Shown here: positions 43,012-52,028 of the stretch, piece by piece
How positions within the stretch are numbered: the stretch's first letter is position 1
How the letters are laid out: each line of letters starts with the position of its first letter
Assembly (NCBI RefSeq): GCF_038003085.1
Contig: NZ_JBBOOM010000001.1
Span: 4,154,001-4,218,000 of the forward strand
Source of the DNA: Psychrobacillus sp. FSL K6-2836
Lineage (GTDB): Bacteria > Bacillota > Bacilli > Bacillales_A > Planococcaceae
Reading direction: 5' to 3'
Length of the DNA: 64,000 nucleotides
The notes under the pieces: model-generated
What the model was told of the DNA's origin: nothing
The model's database searches: none
What the model saw: the letters and a program-made list of their open reading frames with translations, nothing else
Translations under genes and position numbers: made by a program

Positions 43012-43609
43012 TTTAATCAGACGTGATGTCATACTACAGAAAAAGCAACTAATACTCTTTATTCCTTTTATTGTATTCTTTATCATTATGGAAGCAAATC
43101 CAACTTTGATTTTTATCATTGCCAGCCTTATTATTCCATTTAACGCATATGTTTATGATGAAAAAGTAGAGACAAACATATTATTAAATTCCTTACCTTA
43201 CACTCGTACGGAAATTATAACATCACGCTATCTTGGTGCTATTATTTATATGGTTTTAGCAATCATGGTAACAAGTCTAACATTGTTTGCTTTCAATAAA
43301 CCTTTTACGATGAATGATATTGCGATTAGTTGTTGCTTATTCTTATTATTTGCTGCGTTTACCTTTCCATTATTTTATATATTTAAACCAAGCTATATTT
43401 TTCCGGTCATAATTATTAGCTTTCTCCTTTTAGCAGGGATAGGACCGAATATTGTGTTGTTTTTATCTGAACATTTAAATGCAATAACCGATTTTATTTT
43501 TAATTTATCCGTCCCTGTTTTATATACAGGAGCAACACTTGGTATCATTGTAGTCTATGTTATTTCTTGGGGGATTACCAATATCATTTACCAACGAAAA
43601 GCGTTCTAA
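43004..43609 (+). CDS. ABC-2-type permease
   Basis: A 201-residue permease with six hydrophobic segments, of the ABC-2/YtrC-like type. It starts inside the ATPase gene (8-base overlap). With the GntR regulator and ATPase it forms a complete small module. Unlike most array units it has three genes and its own operator. Confidence 0.82.
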   Translation: MFNLIRRDVILQKKQLILFIPFIVFFIIMEANPTLIFIIASLIIPFNAYVYDEKVETNILLNSLPYTRTEIITSRYLGAIIYMVLAIMVTSLTLFAFNKPFTMNDIAISCCLFLLFAAFTFPLFYIFKPSYIFPVIIISFLLLAGIGPNIVLFLSEHLNAITDFIFNLSVPVLYTGATLGIIVVYVISWGITNIIYQRKAF

Positions 43610-43727
43610 GTGGATTAATTGTACATGCTAAAAGATCAAGAGATACATTTAGAAATAATCTTATTCAAGAAAAGAAGCTTTAGTGAAAGTAGTATAAATT
43701 AATTTTGAGACTGAGATTATGTTCTAA

Positions 43728-43760
43728 TTATTCAACAATCGGACACGATTGTTGAATAAG
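43728..43760. repeat. CAATCG palindrome 4
   Basis: TTATTCAACAATC, GGACAC, GATTGTTGAATAAG: the most perfect of the four palindromes, 14 bases before array site 25. Confidence 0.6.
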
Positions 43761-43773
43761 CGTCTCGATTCTT

Positions 43774-43906
43774 CTTAAATTAACGGGTGCTTTAGCAAAA
43801 TATGGCCATCATTTCGATGGTCTATTTTTATATCCAAAAAATTAAGTTGATCTCAGATATGAATTGTGAAATGTTACACTTAAACTAACGGTGCAGGTTA
43901 GTTCAA
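43774..43906 (+). repeat. Array site 25 (C-type, complete)
   Basis: CTTAAATTAACGGGTGC then TTTAGCAAAA, terminator GGCCATCATTTCGATGGTC then TATTTTTAT, tail TTGTGAAATGTTACACTTA, right site AACTAACGGTGCAGG then TTAGTTCAA. The 43907-44133 bases before glutaminase show nothing else. Confidence 0.88.
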
Positions 43907-44133
43907 TAAGAGATTTTATTTAGAAGCAGAACTGGAGAATATATTTGCATCCTTATAATATGAAAAAGAAGCATTCTATTGTATCGACTACTATTTCTAT
44001 AAATCGAATTTATACCTTCCCTTTATAAAATAAATGCATTTAGATTTTTTGGTTTTTTTGTGGTATATATGTATCTAGTTACTATTCCATTTAAGCCACT
44101 ATTGTGCACTAGATACCGAAAGGAAGAAAAGAT

Positions 44134-45129
44134 ATGGAAGTTGGACAGCAAAGTACACAAATTAGATTTGATAATCATGAACATTTCCACAAAATACAAA
44201 CATGGGTACAAGATAGCAGACCTTATGCGAACTTAGGGAAATGTGCAAACTATATACCAGCTTTAGAAAGAGCGAATCCTTCACAGCTAGGTATTTGTAT
44301 CATTGGTTCAAATGGTACGATGGTAAAGACAGGTGATTTTGATACCGCTTTTACCTTACAAAGTATATCGAAGGTAATTGGCTTTATAGCTGCATGTATA
44401 GATTATGGTATTTCTTATGTGTTAGAAAGGGTGGACGTCGAACCAACCGGGGATGCTTTTAACTCGATTATTCGTCTAGAAGTTCATAAACCTGGAAGAC
44501 CTTTCAATCCGATGATAAATGCTGGAGCAATCACTGTTGCATCATTACTAGGTGGACGAAATCCTGTTGAAAAAGTAGAATCTATATGCCTATTAATAGA
44601 AAGAATCGTAGGGAGACGTCCAACTATCAATGAGGAAGTGTTTCATTCTGAGTGGCAAACGGCTCATCGAAATCGAGCTTTAGCTTACTATTTAAAAGAG
44701 ATGGGATTCTTAGATTGTTCTGTAGAAGAAGCTATAGAGGTATACTTAAAGCAATGTTCAATTGAAGTAACTACAGAAGATGTAGCCATGATTGGCTTAG
44801 TCCTTGCAAATGACGGATATCATCCTATCCGTAAGGAGCAAATCTTCTCTAAGGAAGTGGCCAGATTAACAAAAGCGTTGATGGTAACATGTGGTATGTA
44901 CAATGCTTCCGGTAAATTTGCTGCATCTGTAGGTATTCCTGCAAAAAGTGGTGTATCGGGAGGAATATTGGCAGCAATTCCTCCGCGAGGTAGATCCGAT
45001 GATTCCCCATTTATGGATGGCTGTGGAATAGGGATTTATGGTCCTGCCATTGATGAATTTGGAAATAGTGTTGCAGGTGTTATGCTGTTACAGCAAATCT
45101 CTAGAGAATGGGATTTTAATATTTTTTAA
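44134..45129 (+). CDS. glsA: Glutaminase
   Basis: A 331-residue glutaminase (serine-dependent beta-lactamase fold) that hydrolyses glutamine to glutamate and ammonia. Landmarks: PYANLGKCANYIPALE near the N-terminus, FTLQSISKV (Ser-x-x-Lys), PFNPMINAGAI, KSGVSGGI. Length slightly above the usual 305-310. ATG follows AAAGGAAG. It is the last gene before the final array site; it may be a cassette or the chromosomal neighbour. Confidence 0.93.
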   Translation: MEVGQQSTQIRFDNHEHFHKIQTWVQDSRPYANLGKCANYIPALERANPSQLGICIIGSNGTMVKTGDFDTAFTLQSISKVIGFIAACIDYGISYVLERVDVEPTGDAFNSIIRLEVHKPGRPFNPMINAGAITVASLLGGRNPVEKVESICLLIERIVGRRPTINEEVFHSEWQTAHRNRALAYYLKEMGFLDCSVEEAIEVYLKQCSIEVTTEDVAMIGLVLANDGYHPIRKEQIFSKEVARLTKALMVTCGMYNASGKFAASVGIPAKSGVSGGILAAIPPRGRSDDSPFMDGCGIGIYGPAIDEFGNSVAGVMLLQQISREWDFNIF

Positions 45130-45200
45130 ATGTGTGTGCTATCACAACAATGGAATAACAAATCCAACAAAAGAAAATTACGCTAATTGTTAACTTATTC

Positions 45201-45229
45201 TTCAACTAACGGGTGCTGGTTTAGTTGAA
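45201..45229 (+). repeat. Array site 26 (single hybrid simple site, right border)
   Basis: TTCAACTAACGGGTGCTGG then TTTAGTTGAA: the left half of a left site joined to the right half of a right site, without terminator. It marks the right end of the array. Confidence 0.75.
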
Positions 45230-45285
45230 TATTCGATTTCCGAAATGATTAATCTTATTACAAAAAGCCCTATACAGAAATAAAA

Positions 45286-45335
45286 AATAGCCCCTACTTT
45301 GATCGATATTTGTTCAAAATAGGGGCTATAATTTT
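45286..45335. terminator. Bidirectional terminator
   Basis: ATAGCCCCTA and TAGGGGCTAT with T-rich tracts on both sides. It separates the array from the copper block. Confidence 0.8.
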
Positions 45336-45507
45336 CTTTAAGAATCATCATCTATAGCTGCGTTTTAATCAACCTTTGTTCCAAGTCAACATAAAACTCT
45401 GTAGTATATTTGGTCCTTTGTGGACAATGGTTTTCTCTACTTAATACGTGAGTTGAAAATAGTAAACATTATTTGGTTGTATTAAAAAATAAATTCTTTC
45501 ACTTTAC

Positions 45508-45523
45508 ATACCTAACTAGGGTA
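45508..45523. promoter_or_regulatory. CsoR operator 1
   Basis: ATACCTAACTAGGGTAT, an inverted ATACC/GGTAT of the CsoR type, 40 bases before csoR; autorepression relieved by Cu(I). Confidence 0.65.
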
Positions 45524-45557
45524 TGGTAAGATGATGTCAAGTTAGGAGGTTGAGCAA

Positions 45558-45890
45558 ATGGAAAACTTAGTGGAAGAGCTATCTGGCCATACAGAGGTTG
45601 TTACATCTTGTCGAAAAAGTCATCACCCAGAGCGTGTGAAAAAGGATTTAACAACAAGATTAAATCGGATTGAAGGGCAAATTCGAGGTATAAAAGGAAT
45701 GATAGACAAAGATGTTTACTGTGACGATGTAATCACACAACTGTCTGCGACACAATCTGCTTTAAACAGTGTAGCTAAAATCCTTTTGGAAGGTCATCTA
45801 AAAGGTTGTGTGGTAGATCGCCTTTCAGAAGGTGATGAAGAGGTATTGGACGAATTAGTTGTGACGATTCAGAAGCTAATGAAAAAATAA
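45558..45890 (+). CDS. csoR: Copper-sensing repressor CsoR
   Basis: A 110-residue all-helical CsoR/RcnR-family repressor. The Cu(I) ligands Cys-x-His-Cys are present: Cys in DVYCDDV, His and Cys in LLEGHLKGCVV. These separate it from the persulfide-sensing CstR at 56.5 kb, which lacks the His. The N-terminus has an extra Cys/His-rich extension (TSCRKSHHPE). ATG follows TTAGGAGG. Predicted to repress itself, copZ and copA through the ATACC-GGTAT boxes. Confidence 0.93.
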   Translation: MENLVEELSGHTEVVTSCRKSHHPERVKKDLTTRLNRIEGQIRGIKGMIDKDVYCDDVITQLSATQSALNSVAKILLEGHLKGCVVDRLSEGDEEVLDELVVTIQKLMKK

Positions 45891-45938
45891 TAACGATATG
45901 ATTCGCTAAAAATATAAAATATTTTTTTAACTTATATA

Positions 45939-45963
45939 TACCCCTATATCGTATGATAGGGTA
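45939..45963. promoter_or_regulatory. CsoR operator 2 (copZ)
   Basis: TACCCCTATATCGTATGATA then GGGTA; TACCC/GGGTA repeat upstream of copZ. Confidence 0.6.
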
Positions 45964-45996
45964 GATGAAAAATTCAATCAGAGGAGAGAAATAAAC

Positions 45997-46203
45997 ATGA
46001 AAAATATAACATTAGAGGTACAGGGAATGTCATGTGGTCACTGTGTAAATGCTATTGAAGGAAGCGTTGGCCAATTAGCAGGTGTAGAACAAGTAAATGT
46101 AAACTTAGCGGATGCTCAAGTAAATGTAGTATTCAATGAAGAAAAAGTATCACTTGATAAAATTAATGAAACAATTGAAGATAAAGGTTATGAGATAGTA
46201 TAA
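45997..46203 (+). CDS. copZ: Copper chaperone CopZ
   Basis: A 68-residue ferredoxin-like heavy-metal-associated domain with the metal site GMSCGHC (MxCxxC). It carries Cu(I) in the cytosol to CopA and to CsoR. ATG follows AGAGGAGAG. An IS605-like remnant separates it from copA. Confidence 0.95.
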   Translation: MKNITLEVQGMSCGHCVNAIEGSVGQLAGVEQVNVNLADAQVNVVFNEEKVSLDKINETIEDKGYEIV

Positions 46204-46206
46204 AGA

Positions 46207-46311
46207 GAAACTTCAATCAGTGGGGATTCTTCATCCCACACTGATTGTTGGCCTAAACCATTCGGGCGTTTACGGGCAGTTATTTGCCGCTTATGCTCTA
46301 TTGCTTAGGTC
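46207..46311 (-). mobile_element. IS200/IS605-like end remnant 1
   Basis: Reading the minus strand: a structured segment with GTAAACGCCCGAATGG and a terminal hairpin AGTGTGGGATGAAGAATCCC then CACT, then GAAGTTTC. It matches remnant 2 (52522-52656) in the opposite orientation. The sequence resembles right ends of TnpB-encoding IS605/IS1341 elements (omega-RNA region). No tnpA or tnpB gene is present. Confidence 0.55.
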
Positions 46312-46412
46312 AATGTCAATCTTTGAGGTGGGAGTATTACCACCCGTTAATGTTTATACGGGATAAAATGGAGTGAGTGCTTCAATAGTACTCTCCTTAT
46401 TTTCAAAAATAT

Positions 46413-46429
46413 ATACCCCTAGTTGGTAT
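46413..46429. promoter_or_regulatory. CsoR operator 3 (copA)
   Basis: ATACCCCTAGTTGGTAT, 18 bases before the copA start. Confidence 0.65.
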
Positions 46430-46447
46430 GAAAGAGGTGGAAGTAAC

Positions 46448-48865
46448 ATGAGTACAGAAGTCAAAGAGGCTAATTTGCAAATTACGGGGATGACATGTGC
46501 AGCGTGTGCGATACGTATTGAAAAAGGGTTAAATAAAATGGATGGTGTCGAACAAGCAAATGTCAATTTAGCACTTGAAAAATCATCGATTAAATATGAC
46601 CCGTCCAAACTGAGTGAAGCCGATTTTGAAAAGAAAATCGAAGCACTTGGCTACGGCGTAGTAAAACAAAAAGCAGAGTTTGATATTACAGGTATGACGT
46701 GTGCAGCATGTTCTACTCGTATTGAAAAAGGGCTAAATAAAATAGAAGGTGTTGCATTGGCGAACGTCAATTTAGCGCTAGAAAAAGCTACAATCGAGTA
46801 TAATCCATCAGAGGTAACAATAGCAGACATTATTGCAAAGGTAGAGAAGCTTGGTTACGGTGCTCATCAAAAGCAAGAGAATACAAAACAATTAGACCAC
46901 CGTGAAAAGGCTATTAAAGATCAGAAACGTAAATTCATTATTTCGGCTATTTTATCGTTACCATTGTTATGGACGATGGTAGGACATTTTTCCTTTACCT
47001 CATTTTTATATGTACCTGACTTCTTCATGAATCCATGGGTACAACTGATTTTGGCCACACCAGTACAATTTTTTATCGGGAAGCAGTTTTATGTCGGTGC
47101 TTACAAATCATTACGAAATGGCAGTGCGAATATGGATGTACTGGTTGTCATGGGTACTTCCGCAGCCTACTTTTATAGTGTGTATCAGGCAATTATTACA
47201 GCTGGGACAAATCACAGCCCACACTTATACTTTGAAACAAGTGCAGTATTAATAACACTTATTATTTTGGGTAAGTTATTTGAGGCAAAAGCTAAAGGTC
47301 GTTCATCTGAAGCGATAAAAAAATTAATGGGACTTCAAGCAAAAACAGCAATCGTTTTACGTGAAGGTATTGAAAAGGAAATACCATTAGAAGAAGTAGT
47401 AATTGGAGATACAATCTTAGTTAAGCCAGGTGAAAAAATTCCTGTTGATGGAGAAGTAATTGAAGGAATGTCAGCTGTTGATGAATCCATGTTAACAGGC
47501 GAAAGTTTACCAGTGGATAAAAAAAATGGCGACGTTTTATACGGTTCAACCATTAACAAAAATGGTTTTATCAAAATGACAGCGACAAAAGTAGGTCGTG
47601 ACACAGCGTTAGCACAAATCATAAAAGTAGTAGAAGATGCACAGGGGTCAAAAGCACCGATTCAACGTATGGCAGACCAAATTTCAGGTATTTTTGTACC
47701 GATTGTAATAGGGATTGCTTTTGTTGCCTTCCTTGTTTGGATTTTATGGGTACAACCAGGTGAATTTACACCAGCACTTGAAGTGTTAATTACAATACTC
47801 GTGATTGCGTGTCCATGTGCTCTAGGTCTGGCTACACCAACGTCCATTATGGCGGGTTCTGGTCGTGCAGCTGAGTTTGGTATTTTGTTTAAAGGTGGCG
47901 AGCACTTAGAACAGACACAAAGTATTGATACAGTGGTTGTTGATAAAACAGGTACTGTTACACATGGTAAACCTGTGTTAACAGATGTTGTGCTAGTGTC
48001 CGGTCAAGATGAAGCGAAATTCTTATCCTTAATCGGCGCTGCAGAGAAACAATCGGAACACCCATTAGCACAAGCAATCGTTGAAGGGATTCAAGATAAA
48101 GGCATCGAGCTTGGTAAAGTTCAATTTTTCGAAGCAATCCCAGGTTATGGCGTGCAGGCAACCGTTTCAGGTCAAGCTGTTGTCATAGGTACTCGCAAAC
48201 TCATGCAACAATATGGCATAGAAATACAGACAGTGCTTCCAACGATGGAAAAATTAGAAAGCAATGGTAAAACAACGATGTTAGCTGCCATTAATGGACA
48301 ATATGCAGGGCTAGTTGCTGTAGCTGATACTATCAAAGACACATCGGCGGAAGCCGTTCGTCGTTTACAAAAAATGGGTATTAAGGTCATCATGATGACT
48401 GGTGATAATGAACGAACAGCACAAGCTATCGGGAAAGAAGTGGGCGTTGACGCAGTCATTGCTGAAGTACTTCCTGAAGGAAAAGCTGAAGAAGTGAAGA
48501 AACTGCAGGCTGCAGGTAAAAAAGTAGCGATGGTCGGTGACGGTATTAATGATGCTCCTGCTCTTGCAACAGCCAATATCGGGATGGCGATTGGTACAGG
48601 TACTGACGTAGCGATGGAAGCAGCTGATGTGACACTGATCCGTGGAGATTTAAACAGCATTGCAGATGCAATCTTAATGAGTCGTAAAACAATGCGCAAC
48701 ATTAAACAAAACCTGTTCTGGGCATTTGGCTACAATACACTTGGTATTCCAATTGCGGCAATGGGATTACTTGCACCTTGGGTTGCAGGCGCAGCGATGG
48801 CATTTAGTTCTGTGTCCGTCGTATTGAACGCTTTACGTTTACAAAGAGTGAAATTAGATAAGTAA
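46448..48865 (+). CDS. copA: Copper-exporting P1B-type ATPase CopA
   Basis: An 805-residue Cu(I) exporter. Two N-terminal metal-binding domains each carry GMTCAAC. The CPC motif is in [13 protein letters not shown] (transmembrane copper site), phosphorylation site DKTGTVT, HP motif in SEHPLAQ, hinge [10 protein letters not shown]. Eight membrane helices are expected. ATG at 46448 follows AGAGGTGG; a longer ORF overlaps the operator. It pumps Cu(I) delivered by CopZ out of the cell. Confidence 0.97.
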   Translation: MSTEVKEANLQITGMTCAACAIRIEKGLNKMDGVEQANVNLALEKSSIKYDPSKLSEADFEKKIEALGYGVVKQKAEFDITGMTCAACSTRIEKGLNKIEGVALANVNLALEKATIEYNPSEVTIADIIAKVEKLGYGAHQKQENTKQLDHREKAIKDQKRKFIISAILSLPLLWTMVGHFSFTSFLYVPDFFMNPWVQLILATPVQFFIGKQFYVGAYKSLRNGSANMDVLVVMGTSAAYFYSVYQAIITAGTNHSPHLYFETSAVLITLIILGKLFEAKAKGRSSEAIKKLMGLQAKTAIVLREGIEKEIPLEEVVIGDTILVKPGEKIPVDGEVIEGMSAVDESMLTGESLPVDKKNGDVLYGSTINKNGFIKMTATKVGRDTALAQIIKVVEDAQGSKAPIQRMADQISGIFVPIVIGIAFVAFLVWILWVQPGEFTPALEVLITILVIACPCALGLATPTSIMAGSGRAAEFGILFKGGEHLEQTQSIDTVVVDKTGTVTHGKPVLTDVVLVSGQDEAKFLSLIGAAEKQSEHPLAQAIVEGIQDKGIELGKVQFFEAIPGYGVQATVSGQAVVIGTRKLMQQYGIEIQTVLPTMEKLESNGKTTMLAAINGQYAGLVAVADTIKDTSAEAVRRLQKMGIKVIMMTGDNERTAQAIGKEVGVDAVIAEVLPEGKAEEVKKLQAAGKKVAMVGDGINDAPALATANIGMAIGTGTDVAMEAADVTLIRGDLNSIADAILMSRKTMRNIKQNLFWAFGYNTLGIPIAAMGLLAPWVAGAAMAFSSVSVVLNALRLQRVKLDK

Positions 48866-48947
48866 GAATAACTGTAACCTATAGAGTGAACTATGTTCTA
48901 AACTGTTTACTCTATAGATTACTTATACTTATTTAGTTCGAATATAC

Positions 48948-48968
48948 CTAACTGTGGTATGGTAATTT
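48948..48968. promoter_or_regulatory. CsoR-like operator 4
   Basis: ATATACCTAACTGTGGTATG precedes the copZ remnant and the His-rich protein gene; same core as the csoR box. Confidence 0.5.
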
Positions 48969-48998
48969 ATGTGAATAAGAAATAATGAGGTAATTTAA

Positions 48999-49133
48999 AA
49001 GACAACTAAAACACTTAACGTAAAACATATGTCTTACGGATATTGCGAGAATTCTATCGTAAAAAGTGTAGGAAAATTGAACGGTGTTGAAATGGTAAAA
49101 GTAAATGGAGGAGGAAGAGAGAATGGATTATAG
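48999..49133 (+). pseudogene. Remnant of a second copZ
   Basis: The frame reads KTTKTLNVKHMSYGYCENSI then VKSVGKLNGVEMVKV, clearly a CopZ-like sequence. The expected start codon is AAG (after GAGGT), and the metal site MSCGHC has become MSYGYC, losing the first Cys. The frame runs into the ribosome site of the next gene. It is a decayed copper chaperone, although the operator upstream is kept. Confidence 0.75.
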
Positions 49134-49794
49134 TAAACATGATCATCACCATGACCATAGGATCGAATCTGATGTCAGAACACATGTGACATACAATAAT
49201 GGTAAGATTTTGATTAAATTGGAAGACAATAAAGGAATCCCACCTGAACTTACCATACAGCATGAAAAAGAGATGCATTTCATCATTGTCTCTAATGATT
49301 TAGAGGAGTATTATCATTTGCATCCCGTGGAGGAACAAAAAGGATACTATGCTGTAAATCTTCCTTTAAATAATGGTACCTATCAAGCGTTCATTGACAT
49401 TGTGCCAAAAAATAAGGCGTACCAAATTACACCCAATAGTTTACAGATTGGAACAGCTAAAACTAGTAAAGTTAAGCTTGAAGAAGATACCTGGACGAAA
49501 GAGCATAATGGGAAGACAGTCACTTTATCTTCAGTGGACGCAATTGTCGGGGAAGAAGTATCATTGACTTTTGATACACATGGGGAGAAACCAGATCCAT
49601 ATTTAGGCGCCTTAGGTCATGTGATTATTGTAGATGAGGATGTAAAGCAGCATATTCATGTCCATCCTGCCTCAGAAGATACAACTACCTTTAATGCGCA
49701 TTTTTCTAAACCGGGTATGTACAAAATCTGGGCAGAATTTAAGTTTGGCGATAATGTAAATGTCTATCCTTTTATCCTAAAAGTGAAAAAGTAG
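49123..49794 (+). CDS. His-rich two-domain protein in copper block
   Basis: A 223-residue protein without a signal peptide. The His-rich N-terminus (SKHDHHHDHR) may bind metal. Two beta-rich Ig-like domains follow (about 25-110 and 115-223); the second has LGALGHVIIVDEDVKQHIHV and WAEFKFGDNVNVYPF, a pattern seen in YtkA/FixH-like or metal-resistance-associated domains. ATG at 49123 follows GGAGGAGG and overlaps the copZ remnant. Role in copper handling is inferred from context. Confidence 0.6.
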   Translation: MDYSKHDHHHDHRIESDVRTHVTYNNGKILIKLEDNKGIPPELTIQHEKEMHFIIVSNDLEEYYHLHPVEEQKGYYAVNLPLNNGTYQAFIDIVPKNKAYQITPNSLQIGTAKTSKVKLEEDTWTKEHNGKTVTLSSVDAIVGEEVSLTFDTHGEKPDPYLGALGHVIIVDEDVKQHIHVHPASEDTTTFNAHFSKPGMYKIWAEFKFGDNVNVYPFILKVKK

Positions 49795-49850
49795 ACAAAC
49801 TCATACTATTCCTTACAAAGAATACGATTTAGAAAAAGGTGGAAATGAAT

Positions 49851-50471
49851 ATGCATAACGATGTTAAAAAAATTAAAGTCGCGATAAATGGCGGAATAGG
49901 GTTTGGAGCAAAGTTGAATGTAAAACAACTTATGACAATCTCCAAATATATGAATGAAGGTGATCAACTTGAATTAACCACATTTCAACAACTCTATATA
50001 GAAATTCCAGAGAATAGAAAAGAAGAAATCATAGATGAATTTGAACTTGTTGGGTTGGCGTGTTATCCAGTAGGAAACTACGTAAAGAGTTTAAGAACTT
50101 GCAATTTTTGTAAGGGAGAAGAAGAGGAGGGAATGCCAGTAGCAAAAGAGTTAAATAGACGATTTGCTGGAAAACCTGTACCGTTCACTCTAAAGTTTGC
50201 TTATACAGGTTGCCCAATTGGCTGCGGTGAACCAATGTTAAGTGATATAGGAGTAATGAAATTTAAAGATAATTACAATTTATATGTTGGAGGAAAAGCA
50301 AAAGGAAAAGACGCCGAGATTGGATTCTTACTGAAGGAGAACTTAACACCAGAAGAATTGTACGATACCGTAGATAAGGTAATTGTTACCTATTCACAAA
50401 TGGGCAAAAAACGTGAGACATTTTTTAAATTCTGGAAGAGGATTGGTAAGGACCAATTGATAAGCAAATGA
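49851..50471 (+). CDS. Sulfite/nitrite reductase-like hemoprotein half
   Basis: A protein of about 206 residues with one ferredoxin-like half (IKVAINGGIGFGAKLNVKQL... LTTFQQLYIEI). It also has the sirohaem/[4Fe-4S] cysteines: LRTCNFCKG and TGCPIGCGEP (C-x2-C ... C-x3-C). Full sulfite/nitrite reductases are two to three times longer, so this is a single-half stand-alone form. ATG at 49851 lies eight bases after AAAGGTGG. Substrate unknown. Confidence 0.7.
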   Translation: MHNDVKKIKVAINGGIGFGAKLNVKQLMTISKYMNEGDQLELTTFQQLYIEIPENRKEEIIDEFELVGLACYPVGNYVKSLRTCNFCKGEEEEGMPVAKELNRRFAGKPVPFTLKFAYTGCPIGCGEPMLSDIGVMKFKDNYNLYVGGKAKGKDAEIGFLLKENLTPEELYDTVDKVIVTYSQMGKKRETFFKFWKRIGKDQLISK

Positions 50472-50591
50472 AATTGCTTTATTCGTTATGGATTAATAAA
50501 TAGGTAAGGGAAAATAATTCATCTTTTCCTAGACGGTCCATTATTTTAGATCAATCAAAAATTAAACTGTAATATTGGAGGTGAAATAATT

Positions 50592-52010
50592 ATGTCTACA
50601 CATGCACAATCAATTTCACTGCCTGATCCTAAGCGGTGGAAAGCACTCGTTTTATTGTGCTTTGCGAATTTCCTTGTCATGATGGATTCTGCGATTATTC
50701 AGATTGCACTACCATCTATCAAAGAAACACTCGGTTACAGTCAAGAAAACTTACAATGGGTAATGAGTACTTTTCTGATTTTCTTTGGAGGATTTCTACT
50801 ATTGGGCGGAAGATTAGCGGATTTATTCGGAAATCGAAGAATTTTTAATTTGGGTGTTATCATTTTAATTGTGTCATCTATGTTTGCAGGTTTAGCTTGG
50901 AGTGAATTGAGTTTAAACGTGTTCCGGGGAATTCAAGGATTGGGCTCTGCTTTCATTGCACCGGCAGCACTATCCCTTATCATGCTCTTGTTTTCTTCCA
51001 ATAGTAAAGAAATGGGTAAAGCACTTGCTTTCTGGGGACTGTCTGGGGCAGCAGGTGGTGCTTTGGGGATTGTTTTAGGTGGCGTCATTACAGAAGTTCT
51101 TGGTTGGCGCTGGACATTATTGATTTATGTTCCATTTGGTATTATCGTACTTATATTGTCTCCAAAGCTTTTACAAAAAGTAGGACATAAAGCAACGGGG
51201 CGTGTTGATTATATAGGTGCCATTTTAGTAACTATTTCTTCTATTTTAATTGTGTATGGAATTGTAACAGCAGAACATAGTGGTTGGCAGTCGTTCAATA
51301 CAATAGTTCCCTTAGCTGTTGGTGCTGTCTTGCTTATTATTTTTCTTTTGGTACAGTCCAAGAAAAAAGAACCACTATTACCACTCAATATATTCAAGAC
51401 ACCTAATTTAGCTATAGGAAATATTTCCGTTTTCTTAATTGCAGCATCCTGGTTTCCGCTTGTATATATACTTGTTTTATACTTGCAACAGGTTTTACAG
51501 TTTTCTCCGTTTATTGGTGCAATGGCAATGTTGCCCATGCCAGTATTCATGGCGATTTTCATGATCGTTTTAGCGGGAAAAATAATGGATAAATTTGGGA
51601 TAAAGATAACCATGTTTACTGGATTTATCTTACTTGGGGCCGGAGCCATTATATTTTCTCAAACAGCTACAATAGAGGGAAATTATTTGACTAATGTGTT
51701 TTTAGCTTCGCTAATAGCATCTTTAGGAAATGCACTTGCTTATTTACCTGCTACTACGGCGTCAGTTTCAGAAGTTGAATCGGAAATGTCAGGAATTGCA
51801 TCTGGTTTATACAATACCTTTTACCAAATTGGATCAGCGGTTGGTCTAGCTGTAATAGTGGCAATTGCAGGGGCAATAACTGCTTCCAGTACAGCACAAT
51901 CATCGGTAGTTGCCTTAAATGACGGTTTTCAGCAGGCATTTTTCTGGTCAGGTATAATAGCATTTGTAGGTGCTCTATTAGTGCTTCTATTTGCCCGCTC
52001 ACCGAAATAA
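50592..52010 (+). CDS. MFS drug-resistance-type transporter (DHA2, 14-TM)
   Basis: A 472-residue major facilitator of the EmrB/QacA (DHA2) type. N-terminal FANFLVMMDSAIIQIALPSI is motif D1 with the membrane Asp, GGRLADLFGNRR is motif A, and FIAPAALSLIM belongs to motif C. About 14 helices. Proton-driven efflux of an unknown compound. ATG follows TTGGAGG. Confidence 0.9.
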   Translation: MSTHAQSISLPDPKRWKALVLLCFANFLVMMDSAIIQIALPSIKETLGYSQENLQWVMSTFLIFFGGFLLLGGRLADLFGNRRIFNLGVIILIVSSMFAGLAWSELSLNVFRGIQGLGSAFIAPAALSLIMLLFSSNSKEMGKALAFWGLSGAAGGALGIVLGGVITEVLGWRWTLLIYVPFGIIVLILSPKLLQKVGHKATGRVDYIGAILVTISSILIVYGIVTAEHSGWQSFNTIVPLAVGAVLLIIFLLVQSKKKEPLLPLNIFKTPNLAIGNISVFLIAASWFPLVYILVLYLQQVLQFSPFIGAMAMLPMPVFMAIFMIVLAGKIMDKFGIKITMFTGFILLGAGAIIFSQTATIEGNYLTNVFLASLIASLGNALAYLPATTASVSEVESEMSGIASGLYNTFYQIGSAVGLAVIVAIAGAITASSTAQSSVVALNDGFQQAFFWSGIIAFVGALLVLLFARSPK

Positions 52011-52028
52011 GGAGAATCATTTCCATTT

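Noticed and set aside
18163-45229. Array repeats as a CRISPR array
   Set aside because: Spacing is hundreds to thousands of bases with genes between, repeats are imperfect, and no cas genes are present.
18163-45229. Calling the array a classical integron
   Set aside because: The recombinase has no IntI-type insertion and the arms do not fit RYYYAAC/GTTRRRY, so only integron-like is justified.
47335-48702. Minus-strand open frames inside copA
   Set aside because: Shadows of a well-supported ATPase gene.
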